Shown piece by piece: positions 9,745 through 19,544 of a stretch of 64,000 nucleotides of DNA. The stretch lies in the NCBI RefSeq assembly GCF_014192095.1, contig NZ_JACHXN010000001.1, positions 1 through 64,000 on the forward strand, written 5' to 3'. Source of the DNA: Phyllobacterium trifolii. GTDB lineage: Bacteria > Pseudomonadota > Alphaproteobacteria > Rhizobiales > Rhizobiaceae. The notes beneath the pieces were generated by a model, which saw nothing but the letters and a program-made list of their open reading frames with translations, was not told the origin of the DNA and searched no databases. The stretch's first letter is position 1. Each line of letters starts with the position of its first letter. Both the position numbers and the translations under genes were made by a program.

Positions 9745-11037
9745 TTACGGTCTCGTGGCCAGAAAGGAGGAAATTTCGTCGATGCGCTTCTGGACTTCTG
9801 CCCCTACCGCACCCAGGCCGTACCGCTCCGTTACTAGCGCCTTGCCGGAAGCAGATTTGCGTTGGCGGGCATCAGCATCTGCGAACGCTTGTCTAAATGC
9901 CTCGACCGCCGCCTCGACGTCGGGTTCTGCCCAGACTTGATCCTTTGACCACACGTATTCGTTAGGTTTGACAGTCGTCAGCTTAAAGCCAACAGGAAAG
10001 CCGGTTTCCTGGGAAAGAAAGTCGGTGCTCCCCGAGTAGTCCGTTCCTATCACGATGTTGCCGAAGCTCATCGCTTCCACCATACCAAGCCCAAAACCTT
10101 CTGCGCGGTGAAGAGAGACGTAACAGTCGCAAGCACGGATCAAACCTAATACCTCGTTCCGGGACATGGTTCTGTCTATAATTGTAATTCTTGTATCCGC
10201 TTCCGCAGCGACGCGAATTTTCTCTTTTATCTCAGGATGATGCGTCTCAGCGCCTGTCGATTTTATTATTAGACCAACATTTTCATTCTGATCAGGAAAA
10301 GCCGTCTGGAATGCTTCAAGGACGCCTAGCGGGTTCTTTCGATAGGGGGACGAGTAGTAATCGAATGAGAAGAGGAAATAGAATCGCGTATCTTGTAGTT
10401 CCAGTGCCACGCGATCGGGATAATCGGCGCGCTCGATAACCACACAAGGCGGAATGATAGTAATTTTTCCTGAGAAAATATCCCTGAAAGCATCGCAGAC
10501 AAATTGATTTGGTGCCCAAATTTCATCAATTCCACGCAACATCGGTGCCCATTCCTGAGGAGCCTTGGGAAGCTCCCAATATGTTCTTAGAATATTGTAA
10601 CTACCAGCCGTGTGTCGCGGATCTATTGATCTGAACACAGTGGGGACCTGATCTGCCGCGACCTCAATGACGTTGATGTCGTACCGATGTTGCCGATCGT
10701 ATCGTTCGGGCATGAAATCGCCAATAATCCGCGATTCTACCCCAACGCGATAAGGATAAATGCCAAACTCCAATCCTTGATTGGCTGCCGCTACAATCAT
10801 ACCACGCAACGATTCAGCCAGACCAAGCCCCGCTTGTACGTATCCAACGAACAGGACACCTCTTCGATGCGGAAAAGGTCTCAGTGCTTCAAGCAAATAT
10901 CTCTTGAATGTTTGGACGATTGTTTGTCGAATCTTGCACAATCGAGACCAGACAAACGATCGCACCGCACTCAAGCTTCCACGGTGCTCACGCTTCTCGG
11001 TAAAATTGTTGAGCAGGTTTGCAAGACGTTTGAACAT
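9745..11037 (-). CDS. Glycosyltransferase family 4
   Basis: A 430-residue GT4-type protein. The EX7E motif is HRAEGFGLGMVEAMSFGN near residue 315, preceded by FYFLFSFDYYSSPYRKNP, the usual start of the nucleotide-binding domain. The N-terminal RRGVLFVGYVQAGLGLAES resembles the glycine-rich acceptor-domain loop. It is the first gene of the minus-strand set when read from the centre of the island. Donor and acceptor are unknown. Confidence 0.87.
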   Translation of the reverse strand: MFKRLANLLNNFTEKREHRGSLSAVRSFVWSRLCKIRQTIVQTFKRYLLEALRPFPHRRGVLFVGYVQAGLGLAESLRGMIVAAANQGLEFGIYPYRVGVESRIIGDFMPERYDRQHRYDINVIEVAADQVPTVFRSIDPRHTAGSYNILRTYWELPKAPQEWAPMLRGIDEIWAPNQFVCDAFRDIFSGKITIIPPCVVIERADYPDRVALELQDTRFYFLFSFDYYSSPYRKNPLGVLEAFQTAFPDQNENVGLIIKSTGAETHHPEIKEKIRVAAEADTRITIIDRTMSRNEVLGLIRACDCYVSLHRAEGFGLGMVEAMSFGNIVIGTDYSGSTDFLSQETGFPVGFKLTTVKPNEYVWSKDQVWAEPDVEAAVEAFRQAFADADARQRKSASGKALVTERYGLGAVGAEVQKRIDEISSFLATRP

Positions 11038-11419
11038 ACAAATAAACGATTCTACTTCTTTGCGGGGCCTGCCGAAAAGACAGTCATTAACAGTTCGATC
11101 GGCCTACTCTGCCGCCGATATCACTATGGGGAAATGCGTAGTCATTGACGTCAATTCGGCTGGCTAAGCTCGGTAGGTGATCGACTACACCTCATATGTC
11201 AAGGGAGCAGGCCGTTGCAGAATCCGGCCGGAAGTCAGAAAATTGCTTGGTAAATAACATTTACGAGAAAAAGTGGCGGTTCATCACGTCTCGACCAACG
11301 TTGGTCAAGTGGGATAAAGGTCCCTAAACGGACGGCTTATTGATGTGGACAGGTTAGGCCCCGCCCGCCGCAAACAGTGTTATCACTCCCTGTGACAACA
11401 ACAGTGTCTCTTTGTTCAA
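11038..11419. other. Intergenic region between the two halves of the glycan locus
   Basis: No gene is seen. An imperfect inverted repeat TGTTATCAC / GTGACAACA (11378-11400, 5-base loop) lies just beyond the 3' end of the small minus-strand ORF and may end its transcript, although no T-run follows. Confidence 0.3.
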
Positions 11420-11590
11420 TCAATTACTTACCTTATGGCTCAGGTAGATCACCGGCCCCTCCAGCGGCGCCAAATCATAATTGATTTGATCGAGCTGCTT
11501 CGCGTTCTCAGGCTGTGCATTTTTAGCTACCCAAGCATCTTTTTCTCGTTGAATTTTAACCGATTCAGTCGGTTCAATCGTGTTGGCCAT
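11420..11590 (-). CDS. Small 56-residue ORF with a strong ribosome site
   Basis: The reading frame ATG 11590 to TGA 11420 encodes 56 residues beginning MANTIEPTESVKIQREKD and ending GPVIYLSHKVSN. AGAGGAG lies six bases before the ATG. It is charged and soluble, with no signal peptide or cysteine. I do not recognise the family. It is isolated between the two halves of the polysaccharide locus. The ribosome site, codon use and in-frame length make it more convincing than neighbouring open frames, but a chance ORF is not excluded. Confidence 0.5.
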   Translation of the reverse strand: MANTIEPTESVKIQREKDAWVAKNAQPENAKQLDQINYDLAPLEGPVIYLSHKVSN

Positions 11591-11998
11591 AGACGACTCC
11601 TCTGATTTCTAGAGCCTTGTTATTGTAGGCACAGGAGAACACAACGGAAACGAGGAGTCCATAATGACTCTGGGTATCACATCGGCTGACTGCCTGCGCC
11701 TTTTGGACGATCTCGGTGATTAATCCCTTTTTCCTCGAGCCGTCGGCTAGGTCTCAAGTGTATTGCGAATACAATAGGATGATGAGTCGTAAAGGGCGAA
11801 ATTTTACGGGCGAAACTGGGTATCGTGTGTTCCAGAATTCTCTGTAGTGGTTGTCATGGCCTGTCAAACAGAATAAAGGGCCCAAGCTGTCCCTATCCTC
11901 CTTGGGTGTGTGGATGGCGTGCAGCAGACGGGTCATTGAGGAAAACGAGTGCGATGGGGATTCAAACGCGCGAAAGATGTCCTGGAGTGAAAGAATAG
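11591..11998. other. Upstream region of manC
   Basis: This gap holds the start region of the plus-strand sugar-nucleotide operon. A tiny frame at 11664-11723 (19 codons, GAGGAG seven bases upstream) could be a leader peptide. A short palindrome GTATTGCGAATAC lies near 11758-11770. No clear promoter could be assigned by eye. Confidence 0.3.
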
Positions 11999-13417
11999 AT
12001 GAAGATCATTCCAACCATAATGAGTGGTGGTGCAGGCGCACGGTTGTGGCCGGTATCGCGTGAGGCCCATCCAAAGCCTTTTATTAAGCTAGGTGATGGC
12101 AAGAGCCTGATACAGCACGCCTTCTTGCGAGCCGCTTTGCTGCCGGACGTAGAGCAGATACTTACCATTACGAATCGCGAACTCTTTTTCAAGACTGAGG
12201 ACGAGTATCGGGAAATCAACGATTCGGCCATTGCATGCACTTATCTGCTGGAGCCGATGGGGCGCGACACCGCAGCTGCCACCGCCATTGCCGCGCTGCA
12301 TGTTCAGCAGGCCTACGGCGATGATGCGATTATCATCCTTTTCCCGGCCGACCACATGATCAAAGATCTTGAGGCTTTTCGTGTCGCCGCCGTAAGGGCA
12401 ATTGAGCTTGCATCGAGCGGGCGTCTTGTCACGTTCGGGATCAATCCCGAGTTTCCCGAGACTGGCTACGGTTATATCGAAGCAGACGGACAAAATGTCG
12501 TTCGCTTTGTCGAAAAACCCGACCTCGCGCGGGCAAAGGAATATGTCGCATCGGGACAATTCTACTGGAATTCGGGCATGTTCTGCTTTTCAGCCGGAAC
12601 CATGATCGGATTGATGCAGCAACATTGCCCCGACATCCTCGATCAATGCCGCAAGAGTCTGCTCGCAGCGCACCAATCCAGCGCAGCAAGTGGAACACAG
12701 GTGGCCCTCGATCGCGATCTGTTCGCGCAAGTTCCCAAAAATTCCATCGACTATGCGGTCCTCGAGAAAGCCGAAAATGTCGCCATGGTTGGCTGCGATA
12801 TCGGCTGGACCGACATAGGTTCGTGGAACGCAATTTCCGAACTGATCGAGCCGGACGAGTCCGGAAACAGGATCAATGGCGACACTGTTCTCATTGCGAC
12901 CGAAAATTGCTTTATCCAGAGCAGCGGCGACAGACTGGTCGGCACCGTCGGTGTCGAAAACCTGGTGATCGTCGATTCCGCTGATGCTGTTTTGGTTGCA
13001 CATAAGGATCATACGCAAAACGTGAAGCAATTGTTTGCCCAGTTAAAGGCGAACGGCCACGAGGCTCATAGTCTGCACCGAACGGTTCATCGTCCGTGGG
13101 GTACCTATACAACCCTTGAAGAGGGTCAGAGGTTCAAGATCAAGCGCATTGAGGTCAAACCCGGTGCTAGCCTGAGCCTTCAGATGCATCATCACAGATC
13201 GGAGCATTGGGTGGTTGTCAGCGGAACAGCGAAAGTCGTCAACGGCGACCAGGAACTGATCCTTGCCACGAATGAATCGACTTATATTCCTTGCGGACAT
13301 AAACATCGCCTTGAAAATCCCGGAATAATGCGTCTTGTGATGATCGAGGTTCAAAGCGGGGATTATTTGGGGGAAGATGACATCGTCCGGTTTGAAGATG
13401 TATACGGACGGCAATAA
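11999..13417 (+). CDS. manC: Mannose-1-phosphate guanylyltransferase / mannose-6-phosphate isomerase
   Basis: This bifunctional type II enzyme has 472 residues, the usual family length. It makes GDP-mannose from mannose-1-phosphate and GTP, and interconverts fructose-6-P and mannose-6-P. The nucleotidyltransferase domain (about 3-285) has the GGAGARLWPVSRE signature and FVEKPD. The C-terminal cupin (about 340-465) has RPWGTYTTLEEG and the metal-binding LQMHHHRSEHWVVVSG. It is the first gene of a plus-strand set with gmd and an rmd-like gene, so GDP-mannose is probably channelled to GDP-rhamnose. GGAG lies upstream of the ATG. Confidence 0.95.
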   Translation: MKIIPTIMSGGAGARLWPVSREAHPKPFIKLGDGKSLIQHAFLRAALLPDVEQILTITNRELFFKTEDEYREINDSAIACTYLLEPMGRDTAAATAIAALHVQQAYGDDAIIILFPADHMIKDLEAFRVAAVRAIELASSGRLVTFGINPEFPETGYGYIEADGQNVVRFVEKPDLARAKEYVASGQFYWNSGMFCFSAGTMIGLMQQHCPDILDQCRKSLLAAHQSSAASGTQVALDRDLFAQVPKNSIDYAVLEKAENVAMVGCDIGWTDIGSWNAISELIEPDESGNRINGDTVLIATENCFIQSSGDRLVGTVGVENLVIVDSADAVLVAHKDHTQNVKQLFAQLKANGHEAHSLHRTVHRPWGTYTTLEEGQRFKIKRIEVKPGASLSLQMHHHRSEHWVVVSGTAKVVNGDQELILATNESTYIPCGHKHRLENPGIMRLVMIEVQSGDYLGEDDIVRFEDVYGRQ

Positions 13418-13498
13418 TACTGGAATAGACAATATATTTGATTCACCAGCGGCGGACGAAACAATTCGCTGACGTGATTGCAACGACGGAGAGATTAG

Positions 13499-14473
<975 letters not shown>

Positions 14474-14501
14474 GTTCAGCATGCTCAAAAAGTGTTGAAA
14501 A

Positions 14502-15464
14502 ATGACCACGTCTGAACATCGAATTCTAATAACCGGTGCCAATGGATTTGTCGGGACGTGGCTTCAAACTGAGTTGAAGTCACGTCAGTCTAATCATTCC
14601 ATCGATTTTTTTCCTGTTGGTTATAAAGCAGCGACCGGTAAGTCCATCGACATCAGGGATTACGATCAGCTTGTTGATCTGGTGGATGGATATCAGCCCA
14701 CCGCAATTGTCCATTTGGCAGCAGTCGCGGCGCCGGCGGAAGCCCGCAACGCCCCACGACTCGCCTGGGATATCAACGCCACCGGTACGATGAATATGGC
14801 TTACGCGGCAATGGAAGCTGCACCAAATGCCAGATTTGTTTTCATAAGCAGCTCGGAAACATACGGCACATCGTTCAACGATTTCGAAGGAGAGCCTATC
14901 GGCGAGAACGTTGTCCTCAAGCCTATGAATGCGTACGGTGCCAGCAAGGCAGCGGCCGAGGCACTTGTCGGACAGCTCGCACACGAAGGATTGAATACAG
15001 TTCGGTTTCGTCCATTTAATCATACTGGGCCGGGCCAAACCGAGGAATATGTCGTCGCAGCGTTCGCGAAACAATTGGCGGAAATTTCAGTTGGTTTGAG
15101 GCCACCAGTCATTAAAGTTGGCAACCTATCTGCCAAACGGGATTTCCTGGACGTGCGTGATGTGGTCCGTGCCTATGCTGATGTTGCACTTTTTGATTTC
15201 CCTTCGACTCGAGGGCAAGTGTTTAACCTTGCATCAGGTAAGGCACAACAAATACAAGACATTCTCGATAAGCTGATCCATATCTCGGGTCAGAAGATTG
15301 ATGTTCAAGTTGATCCAGAACGTTTGCGCCCCAGTGCGGTTGCAAGCGCAGTGGGCGATGCCAGTGCTGCTCTTAACGCAATTCGCTGGAAACCAGCAAT
15401 ATCGTTTGAGACAACCCTGACCAACGTTTACGACTATTGGAAGGAGCGTGTCACTGCCGCTTAA
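14502..15464 (+). CDS. rmd: GDP-6-deoxy-4-keto-mannose reductase (Rmd-like)
   Basis: A 320-residue extended SDR with TGANGFVGTWL (nucleotide site), ISSSETYG and the catalytic YGASK. The stretch RPFNHTGPGQTEEYVVAAF and the later SAKRDFLDVRDVVRAY match the Rmd group. In its expected role it reduces the Gmd product to GDP-D-rhamnose. A related fate (GDP-fucose or GDP-talose type) cannot be excluded from sequence alone. It lies 28 bases after gmd, clearly in the same operon. Confidence 0.82.
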   Translation: MTTSEHRILITGANGFVGTWLQTELKSRQSNHSIDFFPVGYKAATGKSIDIRDYDQLVDLVDGYQPTAIVHLAAVAAPAEARNAPRLAWDINATGTMNMAYAAMEAAPNARFVFISSSETYGTSFNDFEGEPIGENVVLKPMNAYGASKAAAEALVGQLAHEGLNTVRFRPFNHTGPGQTEEYVVAAFAKQLAEISVGLRPPVIKVGNLSAKRDFLDVRDVVRAYADVALFDFPSTRGQVFNLASGKAQQIQDILDKLIHISGQKIDVQVDPERLRPSAVASAVGDASAALNAIRWKPAISFETTLTNVYDYWKERVTAA

Positions 15465-15562
15465 CGTCCAAGCCCGCTTTAAGGGCGAATTGGAGGCTTG
15501 GGTCACAGGATTGGAGCAGGGTCATTGTATTCGATTAGGCGAGCATTAATGACGCCAGATGA

Positions 15563-16684
15563 ATGTCCGCGCTGGAGTTCTTTGTGATCTACAAAGCCGT
15601 CAGCAGCATAGCGATCCGTTCATTGAGAAGGTTTGTACGCTTTCTCTATCACGACTTGAGAGTTTTCAAAGCTTGGTCAGACCGCCGGTTTTCGGCGCGA
15701 TCTTCGATAACCGAATACCACGTCGGAGAGAAAAAAAACGCTGGAGAGGTCTACGCCATCTATCTGATATGGCAGCCAGCCGGCTTTCCTTGGTATGTGA
15801 AGAATACCCTGTCGGCGCTCAATGATTTAGGCATCAATGTTATTGCGGTCGTCAATCATCCGCTGAACGATGAGCAATTGTCTGAACTCAGGAGACATTG
15901 CGCGCACCTTCTTATCAGGGACAATGCCGGGTTTGACATGGGTGGTTACAGGGATGCCACGCTATTCATACGAGAAACCCTGAAACCCAGTCGCGTCTGC
16001 TATCTCAATGACAGCGTATATTGCTTCAGGGAAGGTCTGATTGACCTTTTCAGAAAACTGGCAAATTCTGCGGCCGATATCGCAGCTCCATTTGAAAATC
16101 ACGAATATTCCTACCACATCCAATCGTTCTGCTTCAGTGTAAGTGGTCGAATTTTCCTCAGCGAAGAATTTAAAACTTTTTGGCAAAATTATCTTCCGGT
16201 CGATTCCAGGGTTTGGGCGATCGACAAAGGAGAAAAAGGCCTGTCAAATGCCATCGTTCCGATAGCAGAGAGAATTGACGTCTTCTATACACCCGACCAT
16301 TTGCGACCCTTTTTGCTTGACCTCCCGTTAGATGAATTACAGCGGCTCAACCGGTATTTCCCGAGATTGGTACGCCACAAGGAGGGAGAGTTGCAAAAAC
16401 TATCGAAGTCGCAACTCGTGACCGAATTGTGCAGGCTTGTTGCAATTCGGTCCCAAATCCACACAGGCGCGTTTCTCTACCAGCGTTTCATGGGTTGTCC
16501 AATGATGAAACGAGACCTGTATTATCGGCTGCAATTCAGCCTGGATGAGATCGAAGAGAATCTTCGCGAGGTTCGTGAGAACGATGATCACTTTGGCGAC
16601 ATTCTTGCCGACATGCAGAAGAAAGGCACGGGGCGTGACTTGTCATACTGGAACATGGCCAAGTTCGCAGAAGGGCTTCTCTAA
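15563..16684 (+). CDS. RgpF-like rhamnan synthesis family protein
   Basis: This 373-residue protein resembles the rhamnan-synthesis F domain found in rhamnose-polymer glycosyltransferases. Recognisable blocks are YAIYLIWQPAGFPWYVK, LLIRDNAGFDMGGYRDA and CYLNDSVYCF. The last two are the donor-site DxD-like part in this family. Its place after gmd-rmd supports polymerisation or modification of a D-rhamnose glycan. The start is uncertain: no strong ribosome site precedes ATG 15563. Confidence 0.78.
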   Translation: MSALEFFVIYKAVSSIAIRSLRRFVRFLYHDLRVFKAWSDRRFSARSSITEYHVGEKKNAGEVYAIYLIWQPAGFPWYVKNTLSALNDLGINVIAVVNHPLNDEQLSELRRHCAHLLIRDNAGFDMGGYRDATLFIRETLKPSRVCYLNDSVYCFREGLIDLFRKLANSAADIAAPFENHEYSYHIQSFCFSVSGRIFLSEEFKTFWQNYLPVDSRVWAIDKGEKGLSNAIVPIAERIDVFYTPDHLRPFLLDLPLDELQRLNRYFPRLVRHKEGELQKLSKSQLVTELCRLVAIRSQIHTGAFLYQRFMGCPMMKRDLYYRLQFSLDEIEENLREVRENDDHFGDILADMQKKGTGRDLSYWNMAKFAEGLL

Positions 16685-16744
16685 AACACCGTTGTCAACC
16701 AGTGCGGTCAGCCGTCACACTGCACCAAACAGAGATTAAGATTG

Positions 16745-17308
16745 ATGATTGAACCTTGGGAAGTACTTTCAAGCCGAATCGTGCTGGAAGATCAGTGGAT
16801 TCGAGTACGCGCCGATAATTGCCGTCGCAACGATGGAGTAGTTATCGAACCCTACTATGTACTGGAGTACCCGGATTGGGTCTGTGTTCTGCCGATCACG
16901 CCTCAAGGTGAGGTGGTTCTTACGCAAGAATATAGACATGGCGTTGGATTGGTGGTTGCCGGTCTGCCTAGCGGCGTCGTCGACAAAGACGACTTTGGCC
17001 CGGAGGCGACGGCACGGCGTGAATTACTGGAGGAGACTGGCTATACTAGTAACCGGATTGTGCCATTGGGATCACTTTACGCCAACTCCACCAATCAACC
17101 CAATATGGTTCACTACTTTCTCGCTCTCGATGCCGAACTAACGGGCACACCGGCATTAGATGCGACGGAGCAGATTGATGTCGAACTCATTCCTTGGGAG
17201 CACATTCGCTCGACGCTGCTCCTGCGCCAAAGCCACCATATAGCCTGCGTCCATCTGGCGGAAAGACACTTTTTGGGACATTTTTCACCGCCGCCTGCTG
17301 GTGCCTGA
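16745..17308 (+). CDS. Nudix hydrolase, ADP-ribose/GDP-sugar pyrophosphatase-like
   Basis: This 187-residue Nudix protein has the core ARRELLEETGY of the Nudix box (near residue 95). The upstream part, GLPSGVVDKDDFGPEA, carries one extra residue and no glutamate at the first box position, so the box is non-canonical. Family members hydrolyse nucleoside diphosphates linked to another group. Next to GDP-mannose pathway genes it may limit GDP-sugar pools. ATG 16745 is preferred over the overlapping TTG 16742. Confidence 0.8.
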   Translation: MIEPWEVLSSRIVLEDQWIRVRADNCRRNDGVVIEPYYVLEYPDWVCVLPITPQGEVVLTQEYRHGVGLVVAGLPSGVVDKDDFGPEATARRELLEETGYTSNRIVPLGSLYANSTNQPNMVHYFLALDAELTGTPALDATEQIDVELIPWEHIRSTLLLRQSHHIACVHLAERHFLGHFSPPPAGA

Positions 17309-17366
17309 CACGCCGTCATCCACTTGGCGCCCCAGATAACGCCTAAAACGCGCCACTCAACCGGCT

Positions 17367-17437
17367 ATGCATGGCCAGCCGCCGGGAGCAGACAGTCCAG
17401 CGTGTAACTTTGTTGAGGTGTCGCCACACACACTAGA
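17367..17437 (-). pseudogene. Decayed 3' end of a pentapeptide-repeat gene
   Basis: This stretch matches the 3' end of the intact minus-strand pentapeptide gene at about 20907-20978. Shared blocks are AGACAGTCCAGC and GTTGA(A/G)GTGTC(A/G)CCACAC, with many substitutions and small indels elsewhere. No open frame survives. It directly abuts a relic of the amidinotransferase gene, in the same relative orientation as the intact pair, so it is a remnant of a larger duplication with an internal deletion. Confidence 0.7.
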
Positions 17438-17445
17438 TCAATTGT

Positions 17446-17620
17446 TAGGGATTTCGCTCATATCGACCGCGGCGACTCCGAAGCCGGTTGCCTTCACCTT
17501 TCGATCAGGGTCTTGCTCGACGTTGATACGATATGTGCTCCTTGCCGAGCGACATGAAATCGAAGCGAGATTCATCGTATCCTGAACCGGTACATCGATG
17601 ATCTCGTGCGCCTTAGATCT
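17446..17620 (-). pseudogene. Decayed fragment of the amidinotransferase gene
   Basis: The segment aligns by eye with about 22232-22410 of the intact gene. Shared blocks include GGTCTTGCTCGACGTTG, CCTTGCCGAGCGACATGAA and GATTCATCGTATCCTGAA. Three single-base deletions (near the CTTTCGATCAGG, ATACGATATG and GAAATCGAAG blocks) put the reading frame out and back again, so a short ORF persists by accident. The catalytic cysteine region is missing. It is clearly nonfunctional. Confidence 0.82.
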
Positions 17621-17811
17621 GCGCACTCTAATCATAAGATGGATCAGTACTGTGTCATCGCCAAATCAGACGCCGATAAGGGGTCAAAAAATTCCCTGCA
17701 ATTGACAGCCAGTCTTCTAACTTCCTTGGCCAAGTCCGCCCGGTTCCTTGCGGATCCGGGGGGCGCGGGTGACGACTACCTGGCGAGACAGGTCGCTGCG
17801 TATCCGTTCTA

Positions 17812-18150
17812 TCAACCTTGCGAAAGTTTTTCGCCCGGTTCAAGGAACCTTCCGCGAACCGATTTCCCCTCGACCTCGACCGTAACATGATCCCCCGGGG
17901 AAGTCGGAGCAGGTGCACTCTTCGCCGCAGCGCATATTGCTTTTGTAATTCTTTGAAATCCGTCCCGGCCCGTTGAAATGGCAGGTACCAAGCTCGCGAG
18001 ACTAGACGAGTCCGGAGCCCATCCACACTCGTCATATACCGAATTTCTGAGGGAGTTGGTCGCCAAATTGCTGTCGACACTAGGAGTAGTCGTACACGCA
18101 GATAAAAGGACGAAAGCGGTGGCAATCAAGACGTAGCAAGCTAATCGCAT
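17812..18150 (-). CDS. Small predicted lipoprotein
   Basis: A 112-residue protein with a lipoprotein signal peptide: MRLACYVLIATAFVLLSAC with lipobox LSAC, then TTTPSVDS. The mature part is short and has no recognised domain. Features are a YDECGWAP segment and a C-terminal VTVEVEGKSVRGRFLEPG. Such small lipoproteins often come from phages or accessory islands. I chose ATG 18150 because GGGGAG lies seven bases upstream; the frame is open further upstream to 18192. Confidence 0.6.
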   Translation of the reverse strand: MRLACYVLIATAFVLLSACTTTPSVDSNLATNSLRNSVYDECGWAPDSSSLASLVPAISTGRDGFQRITKAICAAAKSAPAPTSPGDHVTVEVEGKSVRGRFLEPGEKLSQG

Positions 18151-18407
18151 TTCAGCACTCCCCGATGGATATCGTTCAGGTGACTTCGCCAATTATCATC
18201 TTTTTAGTCTGGTTGCGACCGCGTAGACATTGCAGGGGAACAATGTCCAGCGTTGAGAAAGGAGCTCCTATGACGACGACGCTACGGCTGCACTCCCCTT
18301 GCGTTTTAAATACGTATGACTAGAATCCTATTTGGCAGGGAACGTGCTGGGTCGCGCAAAGCCGTTGCCAAGTGCGGCCATTGGCCCAGCCTCTCCTGGA
18401 GAATAAC
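18151..18407. other. Upstream region of the LCP gene with a 17-codon ORF
   Basis: A tiny plus-strand frame at 18270-18323 (MTTTLRLHSPCVLNTYD) is preceded by GAAAGGAGCTCCT, a textbook ribosome site. It may be a leader peptide or the truncated start of something lost. The rest has no gene. Confidence 0.3.
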
Positions 18408-19544
18408 GTGAGCGGTGGGGTGATTGACGAGCAGCCGGCAGCCGAGGACAAGCCCCAGCGTCGCCTGCGGCGGTCACTCATTGTCGTCATCCTCATCGCG
18501 CTGCTACCGGCCACCGTGTACGCGAAGCTCACCCGCAACATCAGTCACATCGAAGTCACCCGCGAGGATCTGGGCGACGACCGCCCGGCAAAGGCGTCGA
18601 CCGACGCGCTGAACATCCTCGTCGTCGGGTCGGACCAGCGAGACGACAGGTACGCCGGGGAACGTGCGGACATCATCATGCTCGTGCACCTGTCCCCTAC
18701 ACGGAACGAGGCGGCCGTGATCAGCTTCCCGCGCGACTCGCTGGTCCAGCTTCCGGCCTGCCGTTCCGGGGAAAGGCGGCCGGGTCAGCAGCGGCGTATT
18801 GGCATGATAAACTCCTCGTTCAGCTTCGGCGGTATTGGCTGCACCTGGAAGACCATGGAAGCGCTCACCGGCATCCACATCGATCACTTCGTCACGGTTG
18901 ATTTCACCGGCTTCAAGGGCATGGTGGATGCGATTGGCGGGGTGGACCTCTGCATCCCCGAGCCGATCCGCGACGACTACGTACAGCTCGACCTGCCCGC
19001 CGGGTGGCAGACGCTGCAGGGCGAACAGGCGCTGGGGTACGTCCGTACCCGCCACAGTATCGGCGACAGGTCCGACATCGGCCGCATCCAGCGTCAGCAG
19101 GATTTCGTCGTCGCCATGGCGAAGAAGACACTGAGCGGTTGGACTCTATTCAACGCGGTCCGGATGCTTGGGTTCCTCAACACGGCTACCATGTCCATTA
19201 CCACCGACCCTGCCCTCACACTCGGCGTGATGTTAGACCTCGGGCTCATTACCCGCAGGCTGTCGTCCGATCAAGTCCGCTTCGTCATCACGCCGTGGCG
19301 CTACTCGACCAGCTACCCCGGCCGGATAGAGTGGCTCCAGGGACCGGCCAAGAAACTGTTCCAATCGATCGCCGCTGATAAGCCCCTCCCCGGGACAAAG
19401 CTCAGGGATACCCAGTCCACCGTGCCGCCACCCTCCGAGACGGACGCCAAGCACTACGCGGACCACGCCGGTCCGGCCACGACGCTCACCGTCCCCTTCC
19501 CACCCGAACAGCCGCTGCCGACGACCAGGCCCTGCCACCAATAA
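18408..19544 (+). CDS. LytR-CpsA-Psr (LCP) family protein of actinobacterial type
   Basis: A 378-residue membrane-anchored LCP protein. It has a short cytoplasmic N-terminus, one membrane segment (about 26-46, LIVVILIALLPATVYA), then the LCP domain from NILVVGSDQRDDRYAGERAD through ISFPRDSLV to DIGRIQRQQDFVVAMAKK. These contain the acidic and arginine residues that bind polyprenyl pyrophosphate. LCP enzymes attach glycopolymers to peptidoglycan in Gram-positives. The C-terminal tail is proline/threonine rich, as in actinobacterial homologues. GC content looks higher than in flanking DNA. GTG 18408 has GGAG six bases upstream. Horizontal acquisition is my inference. Confidence 0.88.
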   Translation: MSGGVIDEQPAAEDKPQRRLRRSLIVVILIALLPATVYAKLTRNISHIEVTREDLGDDRPAKASTDALNILVVGSDQRDDRYAGERADIIMLVHLSPTRNEAAVISFPRDSLVQLPACRSGERRPGQQRRIGMINSSFSFGGIGCTWKTMEALTGIHIDHFVTVDFTGFKGMVDAIGGVDLCIPEPIRDDYVQLDLPAGWQTLQGEQALGYVRTRHSIGDRSDIGRIQRQQDFVVAMAKKTLSGWTLFNAVRMLGFLNTATMSITTDPALTLGVMLDLGLITRRLSSDQVRFVITPWRYSTSYPGRIEWLQGPAKKLFQSIAADKPLPGTKLRDTQSTVPPPSETDAKHYADHAGPATTLTVPFPPEQPLPTTRPCHQ

